From DATBHM01 sp036557505 (GTDB lineage Bacteria > Actinomycetota > UBA4738 > JACQTL01): a DNA stretch of 5,167 bases. Location: assembly GCA_036557505.1 (NCBI GenBank), contig DATBHM010000011.1, positions 1 through 5,167 of the forward strand, given 5' to 3'. Under the pieces are notes generated by a model. That model did not search any database and was not told where the DNA came from. It was given only the letters and a program-made list of their open reading frames with translations. Both the position numbers and the translations under genes were made by a program. Below are positions 1 through 5,022 of this stretch, one piece after another (position 1 is the first letter of the stretch; each line of letters opens with the position of its first letter).

Positions 1-280
1 CGCCTCGGGCGGCGCGACGGTGGGTGTGGGGGCGGGGCAGATGTCGCGGGTGGACTCGGTGGACATCGCGGCGCGCAAGGCCGGCGACCGGGCCAAGGGT
101 GCGGTCATGGCGAGCGACGCCTTCTTCCCGTTCCGTGACGGCATCGACCACGCCGCCGAGGCCGGCATCGCGGCCGTGATCCAGCCCGGCGGCTCGGTGA
201 ACGACGCCGAGGTCCTGGCCGCCTGCGACGAGCACGGCATGGCGGTGGTCCTCACCGGCCGCCGGCATTTCCGGCACTGA
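1..280 (+). CDS. purH: PurH C-terminal end (AICAR transformylase/IMP cyclohydrolase), 5' partial
   Basis: This is the last ~92 codons of the bifunctional purine enzyme PurH, read in the frame that begins at base 2; the rest lies left of the window. The visible part belongs to the AICAR transformylase domain, which moves the formyl group of 10-formyl-THF onto AICAR in the penultimate step of IMP synthesis; the IMP cyclohydrolase domain is N-terminal and not visible. Family hallmarks are GAGQMSRVDS near the left edge, then ASDAFFPFRDGID, then AVIQPGGSVND, and the terminal RHFRH immediately before the TGA at 278-280. This matches the conserved C-terminus, so the 3' end is intact. An internal GTG at 20 could be mistaken for a start but lies inside the conserved domain. 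folD follows after 43 bases on the same strand, giving a shared folate theme. Confidence 0.96.
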   Translation, partial: ASGGATVGVGAGQMSRVDSVDIAARKAGDRAKGAVMASDAFFPFRDGIDHAAEAGIAAVIQPGGSVNDAEVLAACDEHGMAVVLTGRRHFRH

Positions 281-285
281 CCGGT

Positions 286-314
286 CTGACGGACGGGCTG
301 GGGCCCCGTAGGAT
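286..314 (+). promoter_or_regulatory. Candidate folD promoter, near-leaderless
   Basis: A -35-like CTGACG (286-291) lies 17 bases before a -10-like TAGGAT (309-314), which fits the actinobacterial TANNNT consensus. The folD GTG begins only nine bases after the -10 box, so transcription from this site would start at or a few bases before the start codon. An AGGA at 310-313 could instead act as a weak ribosome binding site in a purH read-through transcript. The spacer holds GGGGCCCC (300-307) and a 5-bp inverted repeat ACGGG/CCCGT (293-309). This is motif matching only. Confidence 0.5.
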
Positions 315-323
315 GCGCGACCG

Positions 324-1205
324 GTGACTGCACGGCTCATTGACGGGAAGGCGGTCGCGGCGGAGATCCGCGCCGAGGTGGCCGAGCGCGTCCGCGCGCT
401 GGTGGACGCCGGCGCGACCCCGGGGCTCGCGGCGGTGCTGGTCGGCGACGACCCGGCCTCGCACGTCTACGTGAGCGCGAAGCAGAAGGACTGCGCCGAG
501 GTCGGGATCGCCTCGCAGCGCGTCGAGCTCCCCGCCGACACGACGCAGGAGCCCCTGCTCGCTGAGATCGCCAGGCTGAACGCCGACCCAGCCGTGTCGG
601 GGATGATCGTCCAGCTGCCCGTTCCCGCCCACATCGACGAGCTGGCCGTGCAGACGGCCATCGACCCCTCGAAGGACGTCGACGGCCTCCATCCCGCGAA
701 CGTGGGCCTGATGGTCCGGGGCGAGCCTGCGTTCCTCGCCGCGACGCCGTTCGGCATCGTCGAGCTGCTGGTCCGGTCCGGCATCCCCACCGTCGGCGCC
801 GAGGTCGTGATCGTCGGCCGGGGCGGCCTGGTCGGCATGCCGCTGTCGGTCATGCTGGCCCAGAAGTCCCCTCGGGGGAACGCCACCGTGACGCTCTGCC
901 ACACGGGAACCCGCGACCTGGCCGCGCACACCCGGCGGGCGGACATCCTCGTCGTGGCCGCCGGCCGCATCGCCACCGTCACCGGCGACATGGTCCGTCC
1001 CGGCGCGACGGTGATCGACGTCGGCACCAACCGCGGGCCGGACGGCAAGCTGGTCGGGGACGTGGCCTTCGCCGAGGTGGCGGAGGTCGCCGGGGCGATC
1101 ACCCCGGTGCCCGGCGGCGTCGGCCCGATGACCCGGGCGATGCTCCTCGTGAACACCCTCGCCGCCGCGGAGCGCGCGGCGGGGCACGCGGCGTCCGCCC
1201 GGTGA
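324..1205 (+). CDS. folD: FolD: methylenetetrahydrofolate dehydrogenase / methenyltetrahydrofolate cyclohydrolase
   Basis: Cytosolic bifunctional enzyme that oxidises 5,10-methylene-THF to methenyl-THF with NAD(P)+ and hydrolyses it to 10-formyl-THF, the co-substrate of PurH encoded just upstream. The 293 residues match the usual ~280-300. The N-terminal catalytic domain has SHVYVSAKQKDC (about 46-57; Tyr49 and Lys53 match the family's catalytic Tyr/Lys), VQLPVP (96-101) and KDVDG (117-121). The Rossmann-type domain has VVIVGRGGLVGMP (161-173), TLCHTGTRDL, VIDVGTN (230-236) and the closing PVPGGVGPMTRAMLL (261-275). The GTG at 324 places the usual M-x-x-x-L/I-I-D-G-K opening correctly; an ATG at 313 is out of frame and stops at once. 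Variations are AATP (139-142) where many homologs have PCTP, and GRGG where GRSx is common; neither removes a catalytic residue. Its TGA overlaps the next gene's GTG, implying coupled translation. Confidence 0.97.
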   Translation: MTARLIDGKAVAAEIRAEVAERVRALVDAGATPGLAAVLVGDDPASHVYVSAKQKDCAEVGIASQRVELPADTTQEPLLAEIARLNADPAVSGMIVQLPVPAHIDELAVQTAIDPSKDVDGLHPANVGLMVRGEPAFLAATPFGIVELLVRSGIPTVGAEVVIVGRGGLVGMPLSVMLAQKSPRGNATVTLCHTGTRDLAAHTRRADILVVAAGRIATVTGDMVRPGATVIDVGTNRGPDGKLVGDVAFAEVAEVAGAITPVPGGVGPMTRAMLLVNTLAAAERAAGHAASAR

Positions 1206-2125
1206 AGCGGTCGAAGAGCCGCCTCGAGCGGATCCTGCGCTCGGGCACCTTCGGGGTGACGGCGGAGGTCGTCCCGCCCCGGTCGTCCGATCGCGGCCCG
1301 GTGAGCGTCCAGGCGCGGTCGCTGGTCGGCTACGCCGACGCCGTGAACGTCACCGACAACCCCACCGGCTCGGTGCACATGACGCCGGTGGCGGGGTGCG
1401 CGATCGTCGCGCAGGCCGGGCTGGAGCCCGTCGTCCAGATGACGTGCCGGGACCGGAACCGCCTCGGCCTGACGAGCGACCTGCTGGGGGCCTGGGCCCT
1501 CGGCGCCCGCAGCGTGCTGTGCCTGTCCGGCGACCCGACCTCGCTCGGCGACCACCCGGACGCCACGGGGGTGTTCGACCTCGACGTGATGGAGCTCGTA
1601 CGGCTGGCCGCGACGCTCCGATCGGAGGGGCGTTCCCTCGCGGGTCACGATCTCCGGCCGGCGCCGAAGTTCTTCGTCGGAGTGGCCGACCTGCCGCTCG
1701 CCGCAGGGACCGACCCCGGGCGCCTGGAGCGCAAGGCCGACGCCGGGGCGCAGTTCGTGCAGACGCAGATCGTGTACGACGTGGACGCGTTCGGTGCGTG
1801 GGCCGACGCGATCCGGGCGCGCGGGCTGTTCGAGCGGATGTTCGTCCTGGCGGGCGTGGCGCCGCCGCGGTCGGCGGCCTCGGCGCGGTTCATGCGGGAT
1901 CACCTGCCCGGCGTCGTGGTGCCCGACGACGTGATCGCACGCCTCGAGGACGCGGGCCCCGAGCACGCGGAGGACGCCGGGGTCGCGCTCGCGGTGGACG
2001 TGGTCCGCCGGCTTCGGGAGGTGGACGGCGTGGCCGGCGTGCACGTGATGGGCCTGGGGCGGGAGCACGCCGTCCGCCGCGTGATCGCCGACGCCGGGCT
2101 GCTGCCGCGCCCCGCCTCCGCCTGA
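1202..2125 (+). CDS. metF: Methylenetetrahydrofolate reductase family protein (short, single-domain)
   Basis: Predicted FAD-dependent TIM-barrel enzyme reducing 5,10-methylene-THF to 5-methyl-THF, the methyl donor for methionine synthesis. It has 307 residues, close to E. coli MetF (296). AEVVPPR (21-27) holds Glu22, matching the catalytic Glu28 of E. coli MetF. TCRDRNRLGLTSDLLGA (81-97) leads to LCLSGDP (106-112), with Asp111 at the place of Asp120. KADAGAQFVQTQIVYD (178-193) contains Gln189, matching Gln183. The C-terminus has GVHVMGLGRE (279-288). The TCRDRN and SGDP wording resembles the reductase half of YitJ-type fused homocysteine methyltransferase/MTHFR proteins more than E. coli MetF, but no methyltransferase domain and no MetV partner gene is present. 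It starts at GTG in a GTGA overlap with folD, so the two are probably co-translated. The reductase fold is secure; electron donor and direction in vivo are not shown. Confidence 0.88.
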   Translation: MKRSKSRLERILRSGTFGVTAEVVPPRSSDRGPVSVQARSLVGYADAVNVTDNPTGSVHMTPVAGCAIVAQAGLEPVVQMTCRDRNRLGLTSDLLGAWALGARSVLCLSGDPTSLGDHPDATGVFDLDVMELVRLAATLRSEGRSLAGHDLRPAPKFFVGVADLPLAAGTDPGRLERKADAGAQFVQTQIVYDVDAFGAWADAIRARGLFERMFVLAGVAPPRSAASARFMRDHLPGVVVPDDVIARLEDAGPEHAEDAGVALAVDVVRRLREVDGVAGVHVMGLGREHAVRRVIADAGLLPRPASA

Positions 2126-2139
2126 CCGGTTCGCGGGTG

Positions 2140-2169
2140 TTCACGGTCCCCGCTGTCTTCGCCTAGGCT
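2140..2169 (+). promoter_or_regulatory. Candidate promoter of the DUF4234-type gene
   Basis: TTCACG (2140-2145) as -35 and TAGGCT (2164-2169) as -10 are separated by 18 bases and lie in the 68-base gap after the reductase gene. The -10 matches TANNNT. A start site near 2176 would leave a leader of under 20 bases that holds the ribosome binding site. No convincing terminator is seen in this gap; only weak inverted pieces such as GCGGG/CCCGC (2133-2152) occur. Motif matching only. Confidence 0.45.
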
Positions 2170-2180
2170 CGACCCGGAGA

Positions 2181-2185
2181 GGAGG
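2181..2185 (+). promoter_or_regulatory. Strong ribosome binding site (GGAGG)
   Basis: GGAGG sits eight bases before the ATG at 2194, inside a longer purine run GGAGAGGAGGGAG (2176-2188). It is the clearest Shine-Dalgarno sequence on the plus strand for a complete gene here and fixes the start of the membrane protein. The other complete plus-strand genes start leaderless-style or by overlap. Confidence 0.8.
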
Positions 2186-2193
2186 GAGCGCTC

Positions 2194-2706
2194 ATGGCCG
2201 AGATCGTTCGCATCGGCGATCGCGAGTACAAGAAGCGTGGCCCCATCGCGATCTGGTTCATCGCCCTGGTCACGCTCGGGGTCTATTTCTTCGTCTGGTA
2301 CTACAAGATCAACCGGGAGGCCCGGGACTACCTGGGCGACGAGACGATCAAGCCGGGCATCTCGGTGCTCGCGGTGCTGTTCGGCTGGATCCTCATCCTC
2401 ATCCCGCCGATCGTCTCGATCCTGAACACCGGCAAGCGGATCGGCCGGATGCAGGCGCAGGCCGGGGTCCCCGACCAGATCTCGCCGGGGATCGGCCTGC
2501 TGCTGTTCTTCGTGTCGAGGCTCGACATGCCCTACATGCAGGAGCACCTGAACCGCATCTGGAACCGCTACCTGCAGGCCCAGGGGGCCCAGCCGCTGCT
2601 GCCGCCGCCGGGCCAGGCACCCCTGCCTCCGGGGCAGCCCCCGACGCAGCCGGGGTCGTCCCTGCCGCCGTCGCCCGGGCAGGAGCCGGGATCGTTCACC
2701 CCGTAG
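2194..2706 (+). CDS. Small membrane protein with DUF4234-type core and proline-rich C-terminal tail
   Basis: Function unknown. The 170-residue protein opens with a short charged segment (REYKKRG, 10-16), then a hydrophobic segment (about 17-35) running into TLGVYFFVWYYKINREARDYLG (27-48). This T-L-G-x-Y-x-x-x-W-Y-Y-x-I-N-x-E pattern is what I recognise from DUF4234 membrane proteins. A second membrane segment spans about 56-78 and is followed by basic KRIGR (81-85). A third, shorter hydrophobic stretch (about 97-109) precedes a conserved-looking MQEHLNRIWNRYL. From about 129 the chain is a low-complexity tail of Pro, Gly and Gln, probably disordered. Start ATG is fixed by a strong GGAGG. It has its own candidate promoter, so it need not belong to the folate operon. 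The DUF4234 assignment is from memory of the pattern; topology of the tail depends on whether the third segment spans. Confidence 0.8.
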   Translation: MAEIVRIGDREYKKRGPIAIWFIALVTLGVYFFVWYYKINREARDYLGDETIKPGISVLAVLFGWILILIPPIVSILNTGKRIGRMQAQAGVPDQISPGIGLLLFFVSRLDMPYMQEHLNRIWNRYLQAQGAQPLLPPPGQAPLPPGQPPTQPGSSLPPSPGQEPGSFTP

Positions 2707-2732
2707 ACCACCCTCCGCCGCCGGGATAGGGT
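2704..2732 (+). promoter_or_regulatory. Candidate promoter of the four-TM proline-rich gene, leaderless
   Basis: TAGACC (2704-2709), which includes the stop codon of the previous gene, is a 4-of-6 match to TTGACA. Exactly 17 bases later comes TAGGGT (2727-2732), a TANNNT -10 box. The ATG at 2741 begins eight bases after the -10, so a transcript would start at or next to the start codon. GGGTGGG (2729-2735) could alternatively serve as an imperfect ribosome binding site on a longer transcript. The box overlaps the right arm of an inverted repeat. Motif matching only. Confidence 0.5.
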
Positions 2733-2734
2733 GG
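2708..2734. repeat. 7-bp perfect inverted repeat between the two membrane-protein genes
   Basis: CCACCCT (2708-2714) and AGGGTGG (2728-2734) are exact reverse complements around a 13-base GC-rich centre. It begins one base after the stop codon at 2704-2706. As RNA it could form a hairpin at the end of the upstream transcript, without a following U-run. As DNA it covers the -10 box of the next gene and could be an operator. The sequence alone does not decide which. Confidence 0.5.
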
Positions 2735-2740
2735 GCCGGC

Positions 2741-3382
2741 ATGCAGCAGCCGCCCGAGTATCCGCCGCCGCCCCAAGGCCAGTTCCCTCCGCCGCCGGTC
2801 CAGTCCCCGACGGCGCCGTATCCCCCCGCCCAGTACCCGGCGCCGCAGGGCCAGTACGCGACGCAGCCGTGGCCCGGCGCGGCGCCGGTGCCGTCCGTCC
2901 GGCGGGACCGCCCGGGGTCGGTCACCGCGGCCTCGGTGCTGCTGATCATCCTGGCGGTCCCGCCGATCCTGTTCGCCCTGCTGGCCTTCGTGGGGGCGGG
3001 GATGTTCCACAGCGCGAACGGCCAGCTGAACGACACGCCGTTCTCGGGGTTCGGCGACGCCCTGGCCCGGGTGGCGGTGGTGTTCGGCGTGGTGTCGCTC
3101 GCCTACGGCGTGGCGAAGCTCGTCGCCGGGATCCGCTCGCTGGCCGGGCGGAACGCGTGGCGGGTCACCGGGATCGTCCTCTCCGCCCTCGGGACGGCGT
3201 TCTGGGTCCTCGCGCTCGTGGGTTCGATCAGCGGGAACCGGGACAGCTTCGAGGACCACGGCCCGAACGGCGGCGGCATCGTGCTGTCGCTCGTGTTCCT
3301 GGCGATGAACCTGACCGCGCTGATCCTGCTCGGGCGAGCGGGGGAGTACTTCCGCTCCAGCTCGGGGCAGTACCGGACCTGA
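2741..3382 (+). CDS. Proline/glutamine/tyrosine-rich four-TM membrane protein, unknown function
   Basis: The 213-residue protein has two parts. Residues 1-50 are low complexity, built of Pro, Gln, Tyr and Ala with PPPPQGQ- and QYPAPQGQ-like units, and probably disordered. After basic RRDR (54-57) come four hydrophobic segments at about 62-87, 107-130, 141-163 and 179-197. Basic residues before segment 1, between segments 2 and 3 (KLVAGIRSLAGR) and after segment 4 predict that both ends lie in the cytoplasm. A polar loop with Asn, Asp and Gly (about 164-178) would face outside. This layout is common in uncharacterised actinobacterial membrane proteins; I recognise no named family or catalytic motif. 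The ATG at 2741 sits just after a TAGGGT box with no good ribosome binding site, suggesting a leaderless start. It follows the DUF4234-type gene by 34 bases and ends six bases from a convergent gene. Confidence 0.8.
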   Translation: MQQPPEYPPPPQGQFPPPPVQSPTAPYPPAQYPAPQGQYATQPWPGAAPVPSVRRDRPGSVTAASVLLIILAVPPILFALLAFVGAGMFHSANGQLNDTPFSGFGDALARVAVVFGVVSLAYGVAKLVAGIRSLAGRNAWRVTGIVLSALGTAFWVLALVGSISGNRDSFEDHGPNGGGIVLSLVFLAMNLTALILLGRAGEYFRSSSGQYRT

Positions 3383-3395
3383 GCGGCCTCAGTCC
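3375..3395. terminator. Hairpin spanning both convergent stop codons, possible bidirectional terminator
   Basis: CTGAG (3379-3383) pairs with CTCAG (3388-3392) across a CGGC tetraloop. The stem extends by GGA (3375-3377) with TCC (3393-3395), leaving one bulged C at 3378, for eight pairs in total. It contains the TGA of the plus-strand gene (3380-3382) and that of the minus-strand CBS gene (3391-3389), so it sits exactly where two converging transcripts end. No U-run follows on either strand, so it is not a classical intrinsic terminator, and part of the symmetry comes from the two stop codons. Confidence 0.45.
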
Positions 3396-3853
3396 CAGTG
3401 GCCGTGCTCGATGCGCCGCAGGCGGCGCTCCCTGGCGAGGGTCGACGCGTCCACGACGCGCTCCAGCGTCTCCGGCTCGTTGAGGGCGCTCGCCAGCACG
3501 CCGGACAGGTCGCGCTGGGACAGGATGCCCACGAGCGAGCCCCGGTCGATGACGGGCAGGTGGCGGATCCACTTGTCGGTCATGATCCCGGCGGCCTCCC
3601 GCAGCGACATCCCGGGGTGGGCGGTGACCACGTCCTTGGTCATCACGTCCGACACGGTGGTGTCGCCGAGTGACGTTCCGGTGGCGACGGCCTTCAGGAC
3701 GTCGCGCTCCGTGAGGATGCCGATCAGCTCGTCGCCGTCCGTCACCACGAGCGAGCCGGTCTGCTGCTCCCACATCTTGCGGGCCGCCTCGACGAGGGTG
3801 TCGTCCGGCCGGTCGGTCACCGCCGCGGGAGTCATGATCTCGGAGACCTTCAT
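3389..3853 (-). CDS. Tandem CBS-domain protein
   Basis: A 154-residue protein made almost entirely of two CBS motifs, the fold that pairs into a Bateman module and usually binds adenine nucleotides or related ligands as a sensor. CBS1 covers about 1-60 (VSEIMTP, 3-9; SLVVTDGDELIGILTERDVL, 34-53). CBS2 covers about 66-120 (VSDVMTKDVVTAHP, 67-80; IRHLPVIDRGSLVGILSQRDL, about 96-116). A charged tail, RERRLRRIEHGHWD, ends the protein. There is no fused catalytic, transporter or DNA-binding domain. The ATG (3853-3851) overlaps the citrate synthase TGA as ATGA, so translation is probably coupled; only a poor GAGG lies upstream. The reading frame stays open far upstream inside citrate synthase, but that extension is out-of-frame shadow and CBS1 begins right at this ATG. 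Ligand and target are unknown; the operon suggests a link to TCA-cycle entry. Confidence 0.92.
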   Translation of the reverse strand: MKVSEIMTPAAVTDRPDDTLVEAARKMWEQQTGSLVVTDGDELIGILTERDVLKAVATGTSLGDTTVSDVMTKDVVTAHPGMSLREAAGIMTDKWIRHLPVIDRGSLVGILSQRDLSGVLASALNEPETLERVVDASTLARERRLRRIEHGHWD

Positions 3854-4992
3854 GACGATGCCGCCTCGGCGTCGGCGCGCTCCTCGATGGGGACGTAGGT
3901 CTGGTCGTTGGGACCGATGTACTCGGACTCCGGCCGGATGAGGCGGTTGTCGTTGTACTGCTCGCGGACGTGCGCGGTCCACCCGGCCATGCGGGCGAGC
4001 GCGAAGATCGGCGTCATGAGGTCGGTCGGGATGCCGAGGGAGTGGTACACGGAGGCCGCGTAGAAGTCGACGTTCGGGTAGAGGCCCTTCTCCTCCATCA
4101 CGACCTTCTCGACGATGGACGAGATCTCGTACCACCTGGTGTCGCCGGCCCGTTCTCCGAGCTCGCGCGACAGGCGGCGGAGGTGCGTGGCCCGAGGGTC
4201 CTCGGTCTTGTACACGCGGTGGCCGAACCCCATGATCTTCCGCTTGTGCTCGAGGGCGTCGTGGATCCACCGCTCGGCGTCGTCCACGTCGCCGATGTCC
4301 TCGAGCATCTTGAACGCCTCCTCGTTGGCGCCGCCGTGCAGCGGGCCCTTCAGCGCGGCGATCGCGCCGGTGATGGCGGAGTGCATGTCCGAGAGCGTCG
4401 AGGCGATGACCCGCGCGGTGAACGTCGAGGCGTTCATCGTGTGGTCCGCGTAGAGCACGAGCGTGACGTCGAGCGCCCGCGCGGACTCCTGGTCGGGCTC
4501 CTCGCCGAGGAGCATGTTGAGGAAGTTCGCTGCGTGGGGGAGCTTGGGGTTCGCCGGCACGGGGTCCTGGTCCGTCCGCATGCGGTGGTAGGTGGCGATC
4601 AGGGTCGGCGTCATCGCGATCAGCCGGATGGCCTTGCGGAGGTTGGCGGGGTCGTCGTGCTCCCAGCCGTCGGGGTCGTGGGCCGAGGCCGCCGAGATCG
4701 ACGTCCGCAGCATCGACATCGGTGAGGTCTGCTCCGCGAGCGTGGGCATGAGCTCGGAGAGGAACCCGCTCACCTCGCGGTCGGCGATCAGCTGCTCGTC
4801 GAGCTCGTCGAGCTCGTCCTGGGCGGGGAGCCGCAGGTGGTGCAGGAGGTAGACGACCTCCTCGAACGTGGAATGGTCGGCCAGGTCGTGGATGTCGTAA
4901 CCGACGTAGGAGAGCCGCCCCAGCTTGCCGTCGATGTCCGACAGCTTCGTCTGCGCCGCGACGACCTCTTCGAGTCCACCCTTGTCGGGCAC
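3850..4992 (-). CDS. citZ: Citrate synthase (short CitZ-like type)
   Basis: Cytosolic enzyme condensing acetyl-CoA with oxaloacetate to citrate, the entry step of the TCA cycle. From GTG 4992 it has 380 residues, the short dimeric-type length. Numbered from this start, SYVGYDIHDL lies at 28-37, YADHTMNASTF at 181-191, GPLHGGANE at 216-224 with catalytic His219, IMGFGHRVYKTEDPRA at 253-268 with His258, NVDFYAASVYHSLGIP at 307-322 with Asp309, and the C-terminal NRLIRPESEYIGP. It reads very like Bacillus CitZ along its length. An ATG in the same frame at 5022 would add ten residues, but AGGGAGGTG (5004-4996) is a fine ribosome binding site five bases before GTG 4992, and CitZ's GLEGVVA start aligns with GLEEVVA here. 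A 2-methylcitrate synthase role cannot be excluded. The stop overlaps the downstream CBS gene, forming a two-gene operon. Confidence 0.95.
   Translation of the reverse strand: MPDKGGLEEVVAAQTKLSDIDGKLGRLSYVGYDIHDLADHSTFEEVVYLLHHLRLPAQDELDELDEQLIADREVSGFLSELMPTLAEQTSPMSMLRTSISAASAHDPDGWEHDDPANLRKAIRLIAMTPTLIATYHRMRTDQDPVPANPKLPHAANFLNMLLGEEPDQESARALDVTLVLYADHTMNASTFTARVIASTLSDMHSAITGAIAALKGPLHGGANEEAFKMLEDIGDVDDAERWIHDALEHKRKIMGFGHRVYKTEDPRATHLRRLSRELGERAGDTRWYEISSIVEKVVMEEKGLYPNVDFYAASVYHSLGIPTDLMTPIFALARMAGWTAHVREQYNDNRLIRPESEYIGPNDQTYVPIEERADAEAASS
4792..4818 (-). repeat. 9-bp micro-tandem repeat inside citrate synthase
   Basis: The 9-base unit gagctcgtc occurs twice in a row (4801-4818), with a near copy ctgctcgtc just before it (4792-4800). 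On the coding strand this gives the acidic helix DELDELDEQ. Bacillus CitZ has a similar ELEEL stretch of about the same length here, so this looks like codon-level repetition in a normal helix rather than an expansion. Confidence 0.55.
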
Positions 4993-4997
4993 GAGCA

Positions 4998-5002
4998 CCT
5001 CC
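4998..5002 (-). promoter_or_regulatory. Ribosome binding site deciding the citrate synthase start
   Basis: On the minus strand GGAGG (5002-4998), within AGGGAGGTG, is followed by TGCTC and then GTG at 4992-4990. The five-base spacing is near ideal. The upstream ATG at 5022 has only a GGTG-like stretch three bases away, too close for a good site. This favours the GTG as the start. Confidence 0.7.
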
Positions 5003-5022
5003 CTCGAACCGCCTCGACTCAT

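Noticed and set aside
261..309. Terminator between purH and folD (GCCGG/CCGGC, GACCGGTC, ACGGG/CCCGT)
   Set aside because: Each stem is only 4-5 bp with no U-run, the first lies in coding sequence, and such short repeats are frequent at this GC content.
467..2068. 533-residue open frame on the minus strand across folD and the reductase gene
   Set aside because: Composition is Arg/His/Pro/Ala-rich with no domain, and it lies antisense to two clear conserved genes. It is a GC-rich shadow frame.
1396..2166. Plus-strand frame inside the reductase gene, Arg/Gly-rich
   Set aside because: It is an alternative frame of a conserved gene with no recognisable fold; long frames without stops are expected at this GC content.
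2761..2850. CCG-rich repetitive stretch as a DNA repeat array
   Set aside because: The repetition comes from proline codons in the disordered N-terminus; units are irregular and there is no spacer pattern.
2731..3483. Alternative plus-strand frame over the four-TM protein, running into the convergent CBS gene
   Set aside because: It shows Arg/Gly/Pro-rich composition with no hydrophobic pattern, while the overlapping frame at 2741 has clear membrane segments and a promoter-placed ATG.
3854..4270. Upstream extension of the CBS reading frame into citrate synthase, as an N-terminal fusion
   Set aside because: The extension is out of frame with conserved citrate synthase and is low-complexity Arg/Pro/His. 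CBS1 begins exactly at the ATG of the ATGA overlap.
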